Shown: positions 37,566 to 45,299 of the stretch, one piece after another
Layout of the letters: every line of letters starts with the position of its first letter
How positions within the stretch are numbered: the first letter of the stretch is position 1
Source: Paenibacillus sp. BIHB 4019
Lineage (GTDB): Bacteria > Bacillota > Bacilli > Paenibacillales > Paenibacillaceae
Direction of reading: 5' to 3'
Assembly: GCF_002741035.1 (NCBI RefSeq)
Contig: NZ_CP016808.1
Location: forward strand, 6,000,501-6,064,500
Length of the DNA stretch: 64,000 nucleotides
Made by a program: the position numbers and the translations under genes
Notes under the pieces: model-generated
Told to the model about the DNA's origin: nothing
The model's input: only the letters and a program-made list of their open reading frames with translations
Databases searched by the model: none

Positions 37566-37580
37566 TGAAAATGATTATCA
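37566..37580 (-). promoter_or_regulatory. Fur box upstream of Btr-like regulator
   Basis: TGAAAATGATTATCA matches the Bacillus Fur 7-1-7 consensus TGATAATNATTATCA at all but one defined position. It lies 25 nt before the start codon, so iron repression is likely. Confidence 0.75.
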
Positions 37581-37667
37581 ATGATTTTCTATTCATTTTA
37601 TATGAAAGCCGGGCTTCTGTCGCTGTCATTCAGTGGCAAAAGCTCGTCTTCTGGAGGCAACAAAAAA

Positions 37668-37695
37668 AGCCCGCCAACGGTAGCGTTGACAAGCT
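37668..37695 (-). terminator. Terminator after siderophore-binding protein gene
   Basis: A 12-bp stem (37668-37679 with 37684-37695) that closes fully when G-U pairs are allowed on the minus-strand RNA, loop CUAC, followed by UUUUUUG (37662-37667). A second hairpin, GATAACGTTT/AAACGCTATC, lies at 37713-37735. Confidence 0.75.
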
Positions 37696-37749
37696 CTCTA
37701 TAAAGTTTATACGATAACGTTTCTAAAACGCTATCTTTGCATCCTGATG

Positions 37750-38736
37750 TTATTTCACAAGCTGGGCTGCTATTTCATCCAGTTGGGCTTCAAGGGAAGT
37801 CGCATCGCCAAGGCCCCACTTATTGCTGACCGTATAAACATGTCCTTCTTTCGCCGCATCAAACGATTGCCAAATTTCACTGTTAACTACGTCGTTGTAC
37901 ATCTCCTTAGTCGCTTCCGAAGTATCATCCATCTCAATAAAAATATAATCGGCGGCAAACGACGGCAGCGCCTCCAGCGTCAGCGATTCATAGCCGAAAT
38001 TTTCATTTTCGTCCATAAGCGGCTGCATGTTTTCCGGCCATGCCAAGCCAAGCTGCTTGTAAAGTGTATATCCGCCGTTGCGAATGCCTGACACCCCCAT
38101 ATCTTTGCCCGAAACGATAAGCAGCAGCGCTGTATCGCCTTCCTTCACAGCTGCTCCAAGCTTCGACTTGGCGTCCTGCACCTTGGCGTCGTATCGTTCC
38201 TTCCACGCCTGCGCTTCCGCTTCCTTGCCAAGCAGCTCCGCCAGCTTGTTCATATGCTCAAACGGATCTGGCGTCCAAAAAGCATACGAAATCGCAGGCG
38301 CGATTTTAGACAGCTGCTCCACTTCCTTCTTGTCGTCAGTATCATCGGTAACAATCAATTCGGGCGCTAATGCCGTCAATTTCTCCAAGTTAACCGGACG
38401 GTCGCCGATGCTCTCCGTTCCGCTCAGCAGCTCGCCGAAGGTATTCAGATTATATTCTGTCGTATAAGCCGGCTTGACGCCCAGCGCCAGCAAATCCCCA
38501 ACAAAGGCTATAGCAGCCACATGGTCAAGGTTTTCCGGCAGGACGGCTTCCTTCCCCATCGCATCGGTAAACGTTTTGGCGGCTGTAGTCACCGCTGGCG
38601 ATGCTTCCATTTGCTGCCGAGATGGACTCTCCATTTGCTCCACCTTGCTGTTATTTGCCCCGCTGCATCCGATAACGGAGGCTGTCAGCATAACAATGAG
38701 CGCCCCCGCACCTGCTGCATTCTTAAAATAAAACAT
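37750..38736 (-). CDS. Iron-siderophore-binding lipoprotein
   Basis: 328 residues. Signal sequence with lipobox SVIGC (Cys about residue 24), then a TroA/FepB-type fold: FTDAMGKEAVLPENLDHVAAIAFVGDLLALGVKPA, RPVNLEKLTALAPELIVTDD, and C-terminal GHVYTVSNKWGLGDATSLEAQLDEIAAQL. ATG at 38736 after GGGAGGG. No permease or ATPase genes follow, so it must use a transporter encoded elsewhere. Its gene follows a Fur-like dyad and lies upstream of the Btr-like regulator in the same orientation. Confidence 0.9.
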   Translation of the reverse strand: MFYFKNAAGAGALIVMLTASVIGCSGANNSKVEQMESPSRQQMEASPAVTTAAKTFTDAMGKEAVLPENLDHVAAIAFVGDLLALGVKPAYTTEYNLNTFGELLSGTESIGDRPVNLEKLTALAPELIVTDDTDDKKEVEQLSKIAPAISYAFWTPDPFEHMNKLAELLGKEAEAQAWKERYDAKVQDAKSKLGAAVKEGDTALLLIVSGKDMGVSGIRNGGYTLYKQLGLAWPENMQPLMDENENFGYESLTLEALPSFAADYIFIEMDDTSEATKEMYNDVVNSEIWQSFDAAKEGHVYTVSNKWGLGDATSLEAQLDEIAAQLVK

Positions 38737-38751
38737 AATGACCCTCCCAAA

Positions 38752-38772
38752 ATTGTGATAACCGTTCTCAAT
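38752..38772 (-). promoter_or_regulatory. Fur-like dyad upstream of siderophore-binding protein
   Basis: ATTGTGATAACCGTTCTCAAT (read here in two parts: ATTGTGATAAC and CGTTCTCAAT) is an imperfect palindrome. Its core TGATAACCGTTCTCA matches 11 of 14 defined positions of the Fur consensus. It ends 16 nt before the start codon. Confidence 0.55.
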
Positions 38773-38816
38773 TTGAACGCTAAATCTTATCATACATGAA
38801 CTTTGGCACAAAAAAA

Positions 38817-38866
38817 TGGACAGAAGTGTGATTTCCGCAGTTATCTGCCGGTCGCACGACTGTCCA
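38817..38866 (-). terminator. Terminator after sigma-factor transcript
   Basis: Outer stem TGGACAG/CTGTCCA (38817-38823 with 38860-38866), further pairing GTGTGA/TCGCAC and an inner GCAG/CTGC. The minus-strand RNA continues into a U-run (A's at 38810-38816). Confidence 0.8.
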
Positions 38867-38899
38867 CTTAAAACGGCTTGTGTTACACACTGGCTACAT

Positions 38900-39067
38900 T
38901 CAGACGGCTTGCCCGTCTTGCACCGCAACAAACGTATAATAGGATGGAATGGAAGCTATTTTTTCCATACGGGCGCTTAACGCTTCTTTATGGGTTGGGT
39001 AACCAAGATCGGCCATAAGCTCGACTACCGCTTCCACATCCTGATGGTCATATGGACGGATGTGCAT
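38900..39067 (-). pseudogene. N-terminal fragment of a GNAT acetyltransferase
   Basis: ATG at 39067 (AAGGGGG 10 nt upstream) to TGA at 38900 encodes 55 residues: MHIRPYDHQDVEAVVELMAD then LGYPTHKEALSARMEKIASI and YYTFVAVQDGQAV. This is the canonical first beta-alpha-alpha-beta of GNAT proteins, cut exactly where the next strand (usually VGx) should begin; no continuation appears in any frame before the terminator. It lies 35 nt downstream of the ECF sigma factor. Either a truncated remnant or, less likely, a real short protein. Confidence 0.65.
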
Positions 39068-39102
39068 TTATGAATATCCCCCTTAGCTATCCAAGTAAAA
39101 GG

Positions 39103-39849
39103 TTAGGCTGCGTTTTGGATAAAAGCATGCTCCAGCGCCCTGTTCCGCGCTTCCGCCGGAATCGTCTCACGCCGTGATGGAAGGCGGCCCAGCTCATGCT
39201 GCGCCATATGGACGGCCAGCTCTGGATCATTTTCGCTAAGCTGCATTAACGCCGCAACTGCTTTCATGTCGCCGGACAAATAAGTGGCGGCCAGCGACCT
39301 TACATAGGTTTTCATATGTTCCTCCTGCGGCTGGGGCAGCCCGTCTTGAAGCAGCTGCTGGCGCACAGCTCTAAGCGCTTGTCTGGCACGGTGAAGCGCC
39401 GCTTTTACTGCCCCATCTGTCATGCCCAATAGCTCCGCAGCTTCAAGGCTTGAGCAGCCGTAAACATCCCGCAGCATAAAAACAGCCCTTTGCGCAGCTG
39501 TCATATGCTTCACCAGCACATGAAAAACAATTTCAAGCTCGCTGGCTTCTTGATTATTAACTGCGGTTCCCTGCTGATGCAAATGCAGCATTTCTCCGCT
39601 TATTTTTTTCCAGACCGCTTTTCTGCGGCTTTGATCGATCCAGCTATTTTTGGCAATGCGCCTCAGCAGCGCTTCGGGATTTTGATGGCTGGCCGCATCC
39701 GCCGAGAGGCTCGCTTTCAGCCACGATTCCTGCACCAAATCATCGGCGTCCCAGCTCGAGCCTGTCAGCGAGATGCTGTAGTTGCGCAGCGATGCCAGCT
39801 GCTGGCCCGCGTATTTGTTCGGTAAAGCGGCTTTATTTTTCACACGCAT
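39103..39849 (-). CDS. ECF-type RNA polymerase sigma factor with C-terminal extension
   Basis: 248 residues. Sigma region 2 spans about 20-85 (YSISLTGSSWDADDLVQESWLKASLS, AEALLRRIAKNSWIDQSRRK) and region 4 about 105-165 (MTAAQRAVFMLRDVYGCSSLEAAELLGMTDGAVKAALHRARQALR). The last 80 residues form a helical extension (YVRSLAATYLSGDMKAVAALMQ...) found in ECF groups that lack a classical membrane anti-sigma. No anti-sigma gene adjoins. ATG after AGAGGAG. Confidence 0.88.
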   Translation of the reverse strand: MRVKNKAALPNKYAGQQLASLRNYSISLTGSSWDADDLVQESWLKASLSADAASHQNPEALLRRIAKNSWIDQSRRKAVWKKISGEMLHLHQQGTAVNNQEASELEIVFHVLVKHMTAAQRAVFMLRDVYGCSSLEAAELLGMTDGAVKAALHRARQALRAVRQQLLQDGLPQPQEEHMKTYVRSLAATYLSGDMKAVAALMQLSENDPELAVHMAQHELGRLPSRRETIPAEARNRALEHAFIQNAA

Positions 39850-39901
39850 GGGACAACGCTCCTCTTAACCAGATTCCGGGCGAAGACGCGGCAGAACCGT
39901 T

Positions 39902-40007
39902 TATTTTTAAATATAGGAAAGGATATGATTTTCTCATCCTACCTCTATATTTCTCGGACTGAAACGCGCCGCGCCGCCAAAGGACGGCTTTCGGCCGTTT
40001 CACCTTG
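39902..40007 (-). repeat. Interspersed repeat copy 2 (subtype B)
   Basis: On the minus strand: CAAGGTGAAACGGC, GCCGTCCTTTGGCGGCG, GCGCGTTTCAGTCCGAGAA, then an AT-rich hairpin arm with AGGAT...ATCCT and CCTATATTT. Same family as 54911-55016 and 60919-61018. It sits in the divergent gap between the sigma factor and clpP. Confidence 0.75.
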
Positions 40008-40140
40008 TAAACGAATGAAGCTCGCAATAAGATACGCTGATGGGCAAAAAAAAGATTTCAGCGCTGCATATCCTTTTGAACCTGGATAATCGTTTACTAA
40101 GTGTTAGCAAACATCCTATTGATTAAATGGAGGTATACCT

Positions 40141-40725
40141 ATGACCAATTATGTTCCTTACGTAGTGGAGCAAAGCGCACGCGGCGAAAGATCCTATGAT
40201 ATTTATTCACGGCTGCTGAAGGATCGCATTATCTTTCTCGGCTCAGCCATCGACGACCAACTGGCGAACAGCATCGTTGCCCAGCTGCTGTTTCTCGCAG
40301 AGGAAGACCCGACGAAAGACATCAGTATTTATATTAACAGTCCGGGCGGCTCTACTTCTGCCGGCTTTGCCATCTATGACACCATCCAATATATTAAGCC
40401 GGATGTCAGTACGATATGTGTAGGGCTTGCAGCATCCTTCGCCGCTATTTTACTGCTTGCGGGTGCCGAAGGCAAGCGCTTTGCACTGCCCAACAGCGAG
40501 GTAATGATTCACCAGCCGCATGGCGGCGTCCAGGGCCAAGCGAGCGATATTGCGATTTCTGCCAATCGGATTGTTCGCATTCGGGAGCATCTCAACCAGA
40601 TTGCTGCCGCGCGAACCGGCCAGCCGCTGGAGAAAATTCAGCTGGACATGGACCGCGATTATTTCCTCTCCGCAGAGGAGGCTGTAGCATACGGCATCGT
40701 AGATCGCGTCATTACTACCTTATAA
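40141..40725 (+). CDS. clpP: ClpP protease subunit (paralog)
   Basis: 194 residues with the ClpP fold and catalytic residues Ser99 (GLAASFAA), His124 ([10 protein letters not shown]) and Asp173 ([12 protein letters not shown]). The oxyanion/active-site helix reads [21 protein letters not shown] instead of the common ASMGAFLLxAG, and the N-terminal axial loop is that of standard ClpP ([24 protein letters not shown]). ATG after GGAGG. Its divergence suggests a second ClpP rather than the housekeeping copy; it has no Clp ATPase neighbour. Confidence 0.92.
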   Translation: MTNYVPYVVEQSARGERSYDIYSRLLKDRIIFLGSAIDDQLANSIVAQLLFLAEEDPTKDISIYINSPGGSTSAGFAIYDTIQYIKPDVSTICVGLAASFAAILLLAGAEGKRFALPNSEVMIHQPHGGVQGQASDIAISANRIVRIREHLNQIAAARTGQPLEKIQLDMDRDYFLSAEEAVAYGIVDRVITTL

Positions 40726-40726
40726 C

Positions 40727-40784
40727 AAAAGAGCAGCAGCGCCCCTTCTGCCTTATCGGCTGGAAGGGGCGCTGCTGCTCTTTT
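40727..40784 (+). terminator. Strong terminator after clpP
   Basis: 22-bp perfect inverted repeat (40727-40748 with 40763-40784) with GC-rich core CAGCAGCGCCCC, U-tract on both strands, 14-nt loop. Confidence 0.93.
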
Positions 40785-40859
40785 GATTCTATAAAAATGG
40801 GCTGTTATTGCGTCGCCATGACTTTCGTTCTCATCTGCTTTATAATAAAGAAAGATTTG

Positions 40860-40979
40860 ATGAAAGTTGGTGTCCATTTGAGCGGCAAAAAAACAGTTTT
40901 TATCGTATTAGGCATATGTACAGGCCTATCCTTGTTTGTATACTCTTGCATTCAATACGTGCTGTACTTGCGGCCGTAA
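40860..40979 (+). CDS. Possible single-helix membrane peptide (39 residues)
   Basis: ATG at 40860 gives MKVGVHLSGKKTVFIVLGIC then TGLSLFVYSCIQYVLYLRP, one hydrophobic helix with a basic N-terminal side. A TATAAT at about 40840 could serve as -10. The ribosome binding site is weak (AAAGAAAG), so this is tentative. Confidence 0.35.
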   Translation: MKVGVHLSGKKTVFIVLGICTGLSLFVYSCIQYVLYLRP

Positions 40980-41040
40980 TCGCGTATGCGATACGAACCG
41001 CCAGCAAAATTTATAACCTATTGGCAGGCCTCATTTACAC

Positions 41041-41553
41041 TCAGTCCCAAGGATGCTTAACCGTCAAAAATTCAGCAAAGCGTTTACTCTGCTCGCGGCG
41101 GGTACGGCGCATTTCCGCCCGCTGCTCTGCTGTCTCAAACAGCTTAAGCTCCTCCTCCGTTTCCGGAACGACCGCTGGCACAGCTACCGGACGCCTGTCC
41201 GAATCAAGCGCAACGAATGTCAGAAAGGACGTCGCCGCCACTTCCCGCTCACCGCGGAGCAAATCCTCTTTCACCACTTTGACGAACACTTCAATGGAGG
41301 AACGGCCTGTCCAAGTAACGAACGCTTCAAGACATACGGAATCCGTCGGGCGGATGGGATATAGAAAATCGACCGAATCCGTCGAAGCGGTAACAACGGA
41401 ACGACGGCAATGCTTTGTCGCCGCAATGGACGCAATATCATCGATATAAGCCATCAGTTTTCCGCCAAACAGCGTATTATGATTATTCACATCTGTTGGA
41501 AACACCCTTGCTGTTTTGTAACATTTTGATTCCCGCGAAAAACGCTGCTCCAT
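41041..41553 (-). CDS. Hotdog-fold acyl-CoA thioesterase (YkhA type)
   Basis: 170 residues starting MEQRFSRESKCYKTARVFPTDVNNHNTLFGGKLMAYIDDIASIAATKH, the hallmark of acyl-CoA hydrolase (BFIT/YkhA) hotdog enzymes, followed by TASTDSVDFLYPIRPTDSV and EVFVKVVKEDLLRGEREVAATSFLTFVALD. It hydrolyses acyl-CoA to free acid and CoA. ATG at 41553 after GGGAGG. Confidence 0.92.
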   Translation of the reverse strand: MEQRFSRESKCYKTARVFPTDVNNHNTLFGGKLMAYIDDIASIAATKHCRRSVVTASTDSVDFLYPIRPTDSVCLEAFVTWTGRSSIEVFVKVVKEDLLRGEREVAATSFLTFVALDSDRRPVAVPAVVPETEEELKLFETAEQRAEMRRTRREQSKRFAEFLTVKHPWD

Positions 41554-41608
41554 CTGCCAAAATCCTCCCTTAATTACGTACACTTGACTGTTCTTTTGTT
41601 CCCTAGCC

Positions 41609-42568
41609 TTATTCGCTCCAAAATACCGACATCATTTGGCGAATCGCTCTGGCGGAATCCACCTCAACGCAAAATTCCACACTTCTGCCCACAGATGGAC
41701 GTGGTCTTCTGTCTGTTACAATCATACCCGCTGTCAGCCCGCTGCTGCAATCAACGACGGCATTAAATTTTTGTGTCGTAACGAGCGACGGATTAAGCGC
41801 TACTAGAACGGCAAGCGCATCATGCATCGGACATTCCTCAATGAAATAGTTTACCTTGCGGTAAAACTCAAAATAAACGCCCAGCGATTCATTCAAAAAG
41901 CGAATGATCGCTTGCTTATGTTCCGGCGCGTAGCGGGCAAGCTTGTCCAGATCAGCTCCCGTAAGCCTTGTAGGCACAGTCACATCAAGCCCGACAATCG
42001 TGAGCGGCACATCGGAGGCAAAAACCGCCGCCGCCGCTTCCGGGTCGGCATAGATGTTAGCTTCTGCAACCGGCGTCACATTGCCGGGCGCAAACAGCGT
42101 TCCCCCCATCGTTACGACCTGCTTTAGCTGCCTTGCCAGCTCAGGAGCTTTTTTCAGCGCAAGCGCCAAATTCGTCATTCTGCCCGTCGTAACGAGTGTG
42201 AGCTCTCCTGGATTTTCCGCAGCTTTGCGAATTATGAAATCTACCGCATTTTCCTTCAGCGGCTGCTGGGAGGAAGGCGGCAGCACCGCATCTCCAATGC
42301 CATTATGCCCATGAATATGGGCATCCGTTCCACGCGAAGGCCTTACCGTTGGCGCTACCGCCCCGGCGGCAACGGGAACCTCGTAGCCGCAATTGGCTAG
42401 CTGCACCACTCTTAGCGTATTGTCTGTAGCTTGTTCAACCGTCGTATTGCCATACCCTGTCGTTATGCCCTCCACCTTGATTTCAGGCGAAAGCAGCGCG
42501 TATAAGATCGCGATGGCATCATCAACCCCAGTGTCTACATCCAGCAAAATTCTTTTTTTGTCTGTCAT
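41609..42568 (-). CDS. Inosine-uridine-preferring nucleoside hydrolase
   Basis: 319 residues with the calcium-site N-terminus KRILLDVDTGVDDAIAILYAL and EGITTGYGNTTVEQATDNTLRV, then MGGTLFAPGNVTPVAEANIYADPEAAAAVF and the C-terminal CPMHDALAVLVAL. It splits nucleosides into base and ribose; substrate preference cannot be read. ATG after AAGGGG. Monocistronic between ilvB and the thioesterase gene. Confidence 0.93.
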   Translation of the reverse strand: MTDKKRILLDVDTGVDDAIAILYALLSPEIKVEGITTGYGNTTVEQATDNTLRVVQLANCGYEVPVAAGAVAPTVRPSRGTDAHIHGHNGIGDAVLPPSSQQPLKENAVDFIIRKAAENPGELTLVTTGRMTNLALALKKAPELARQLKQVVTMGGTLFAPGNVTPVAEANIYADPEAAAAVFASDVPLTIVGLDVTVPTRLTGADLDKLARYAPEHKQAIIRFLNESLGVYFEFYRKVNYFIEECPMHDALAVLVALNPSLVTTQKFNAVVDCSSGLTAGMIVTDRRPRPSVGRSVEFCVEVDSARAIRQMMSVFWSE

Positions 42569-42848
42569 CGCAAGTCACCCCTTACCCAGTGTGGCGGAGC
42601 AGCCATGCCGAGTTCGGCACCCGCTCCATTCCTCTTCATTGTAAACGATGAAAGCTGACACTGACAAAGCCAATCTGCACAAAACGACAGCATTTATTTA
42701 ATCACCTAAAATAGATTGCCGATCAGCCGCCGAATTTGTCGATTTTGGTCATTAATGCCATTAATTTTCGACCGAAAAATCCATTACAATTCGCCAAGCA
42801 GCGGGCTAATCGTTTATTTAATCTCATTAATCAATTTGATTAGGCTGC

Positions 42849-44579
42849 TTATTCAAAATCTCCCATAATCATCTGATCCAATGTCGTTCCGGCTAAAACC
42901 ATCGGATATACATTCTCTTCAGTCGGCACGACAAACTCAACAAGTATAGGTCCCGGTGTCTGCAATGCCTCTTCCCATACGCGAATAGCCTCTTCTTTAT
43001 TGTTTGCTCTTAGCCCTTTAATGCCATACGCTTCAGCAAGTTTAATGAAATCCGGGCTGCCAGCAAGATCGATCTGGCTATAGCGCCTTTCGTACATGAG
43101 CTCCTGCTGCTGTTTTACCATGCCCAGCACTTGATTGTTAATTACGACGATTTTAACGGGAATTTGATTGATTGCACAAATCGCCATTTCTTGCGCACAC
43201 ATCTGCATGCCACCGTCACCATTTATTGAAACGACTAGACGTTCTGGATTTCCGATTTGGGCACCGATTGCAGCGGGGAAGCCAAAGCCCATCGTCCCAA
43301 GGCCTCCGGATGTAATGAGCGAGCGGGGATGCTTGAATTTGTAAAATTGCGCCGCCCACATTTGATGCTGCCCTACGTCCGTCGTAATAATCGCATTTCC
43401 TTGCGTCGTCTCATGAATCATTTCAATAACAAACTGTGGTTTAAGCACCGTATCGGAGTCGTTGTACCTTAATGGATACCGCCTTTTATTTTGCTTCACT
43501 TCAGCGATCCAACTGCTGGAATCGGAAGCTGCCGCGCGCGTATTGGCATATTGCAGCACTGCCTTTATATCTCCGATGCACGCAATATCCGTTTTAATAT
43601 TTTTGCCAATTTCAGCTGGATCGATATCCATATGGGCAATCCATTTCGCCTGTGGAGCGAAGCCATCCAGCTTCATCGTTACCCGGTCATCAAATCTTGA
43701 ACCGATGGAAAGGATCAGGTCGGCATTTTGGATCGCCATGTTCGCCGCGTATGCACCATGATGGCCCGGCATACCCAGCCATAGATGATGCGCACTTGGG
43801 AAGCCGCCCAAACCGAGCAAGGTCGTCGCAACTGGAATGTTCGTTTTATCCGCAAACGCGATAAGCTCCTCGGAGGCATTGGAATAAACGACCCCTCCTC
43901 CCGCTATAATAACAGGTTTTTGAGCTTGGGCAATCGCCTCGATTAATCGATCTATTTCCGCAGGATTCGGTATCGGATTGCCATGATAACCGCGTATATG
44001 AATAGGACTGGCAGGCTGAGCCAGCATTTTCTGATTCGATACGTCTTTTGGGATGTCGATTAAAACCGGCCCTTTCCTACCCGTGCTGGCGATATGAAAC
44101 GCTTCATGGATTATTCGCGGCAGCTCCTCTGCATCACGAACGAGATAGCTATGCTTTGTGATTGACATCGTCATGCTAACGATATCTGCTTCCTGAAAGG
44201 CGTCCGTACCCATTACCGCTGTAGATACATTGCCCGTAATTACGACTAATGGCACAGAATCATAATAGGCTGTCGCAATGCCGGTCACTAAATTCGTTGC
44301 GCCTGGACCAGAAGTGGCGATGCAAACGCCCACCTTCCCAGTTGACCTCGCATAGCCGTCAGCCGCATGAATGGCCCCTTGCTCATGCCTGGTCAAAATA
44401 TGCTTGAAATCCCGATTACGAACCATCGCATCATAGATATAAAGCACATTTCCACCCGGGTAGCCAAATACACAATCTACCCCTTCCATCAGCAAGCCGC
44501 TTAATAGCATTTTCGATCCGGTTACCCATTCCTGTTCCTGCTGCTGTAATTCGCTCGTAAGTGTAGATGATTGATCCAT
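42849..44579 (-). CDS. ilvB: Acetolactate synthase, large subunit
   Basis: 576 residues, thiamine-diphosphate enzyme with three domains: GVDCVFGYPGGNVLYIYDAM and the catalytic Glu in LTRHEQGAIHAADGYAR (N-domain), FAD-type middle domain, and C-terminal ThDP motif NGDGGMQMCAQEMAICAINQIPVKIVVINN. Converts pyruvate to acetolactate for valine/leucine biosynthesis. No ilvN or ilvC follows. The gene is behind two tandem T-box leaders. ATG after AAGGAGG. The anabolic IlvB type is favoured over AlsS because of the T-box control. Confidence 0.93.
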   Translation of the reverse strand: MDQSSTLTSELQQQEQEWVTGSKMLLSGLLMEGVDCVFGYPGGNVLYIYDAMVRNRDFKHILTRHEQGAIHAADGYARSTGKVGVCIATSGPGATNLVTGIATAYYDSVPLVVITGNVSTAVMGTDAFQEADIVSMTMSITKHSYLVRDAEELPRIIHEAFHIASTGRKGPVLIDIPKDVSNQKMLAQPASPIHIRGYHGNPIPNPAEIDRLIEAIAQAQKPVIIAGGGVVYSNASEELIAFADKTNIPVATTLLGLGGFPSAHHLWLGMPGHHGAYAANMAIQNADLILSIGSRFDDRVTMKLDGFAPQAKWIAHMDIDPAEIGKNIKTDIACIGDIKAVLQYANTRAAASDSSSWIAEVKQNKRRYPLRYNDSDTVLKPQFVIEMIHETTQGNAIITTDVGQHQMWAAQFYKFKHPRSLITSGGLGTMGFGFPAAIGAQIGNPERLVVSINGDGGMQMCAQEMAICAINQIPVKIVVINNQVLGMVKQQQELMYERRYSQIDLAGSPDFIKLAEAYGIKGLRANNKEEAIRVWEEALQTPGPILVEFVVPTEENVYPMVLAGTTLDQMIMGDFE

Positions 44580-44593
44580 GTGACTGCCTCCTT

Positions 44594-44925
44594 AAAATAT
44601 AAATAGCCCCTCTTATCCGCAAGCAACGGCAAACTTCTGCCATGCTTAAGGGACGAAAGGGGCAAACATTTCGTGGTACCACCCTGATTTACTGAAATGC
44701 TGCCATTTCAGTCTCAAGAGGTAAGGCATTGCCTTACCTGCCGCACGGTAACGTGTGCCATTCCGTTTGAGTCTACTCACGGGCGCCTAGCATATTCAGG
44801 CCCGCTTTCTATCAAAAGCTCCGAGACGACAGCATACAAGGATTATGGCAAAGGTCTCAGCACTCCCCCTGCTCTCTGGGCATAATCGACTTTGGATGTT
44901 TTCTCTTCCTCGCTTATCCTATTTT
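44594..44925 (-). ncRNA. T-box leader, proximal copy
   Basis: Contains the T-box AGGGTGGTACCACG (minus strand, 44685-44672), whose UGGU can pair with a tRNA ending ACCA. Stem I landmarks AGAGAGCAGGGGGAG and the lower 3' strand GTCGTCTCGGAGC are present. A terminator stem pairs CCCCT with AGGGG, but its tail is TATTTATATTTT, a poor U-tract. The ilvB ribosome binding site follows within about 15 nt. Specifier is probably CUC (Leu); GUC (Val) cannot be excluded without folding. Confidence 0.85.
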
Positions 44926-44934
44926 TGAAAACAG

Positions 44935-45255
44935 AAAAACCCCTCTCATCCGCAAGCGATGGCAAACTTCTGCCATGCTCAAGGGACGAAAGGGGAAACA
45001 TTTCGTGGTACCACCCTGATTCACTGAAATGTTGCCATTCCAGCCTCATGAGATAAGGCAATGCCTTACCTGCCGCACGATAACGTGTGCCATTCCGTTT
45101 GAGTCTACTCACGGGTGCCTAGCATATCCAGGCTCCGCTTTCCATCAAAAGCTCCGAGACGACAGCATACAAGGATTACGGCAAAGGTTTCAGCACTCCC
45201 CCTGCTCTCTGAACATAATCGCCTTCGTATGTTTTCTCTTCCTCGCTTTTTAAGA
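44935..45255 (-). ncRNA. T-box leader, distal copy
   Basis: A second complete T-box RNA, very similar to the proximal copy. T-box motif AGGGTGGTACCACG at 45017-45004, Stem I AGAGAGCAGGGGGAG, the identical GTCGTCTCGGAGC specifier-region strand, and a terminator CCCCT/GAGGGG (44995-44940) followed by TTTTTCTGTTTT, a good U-tract. It is transcribed first, so RNA polymerase must pass two tRNA checks before ilvB. Confidence 0.87.
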
Positions 45256-45263
45256 TGGTTTTG

Positions 45264-45292
45264 ATATTAGCATAGTTTTTAAAATGTTTCAA
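45264..45292 (-). promoter_or_regulatory. Promoter of tandem T-box / ilvB transcript
   Basis: -35 TTGAAA (45292-45287), 17-nt spacer, -10 TAATAT (45269-45264), immediately upstream of the distal T-box. Confidence 0.7.
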
Positions 45293-45299
45293 ACTATAA

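Noticed and set aside
42827..42841. Terminator candidate after ilvB (TAATCAA-A-TTGATTA)
   Set aside because: The dyad is purely AT and followed by no U-run; it would be too weak to terminate, and no better hairpin was found in the 42569-42848 gap.
44697..45253. Short plus and minus frames inside the T-box leaders
   Set aside because: They fall within structured RNA and occur twice only because the leaders are duplicated.
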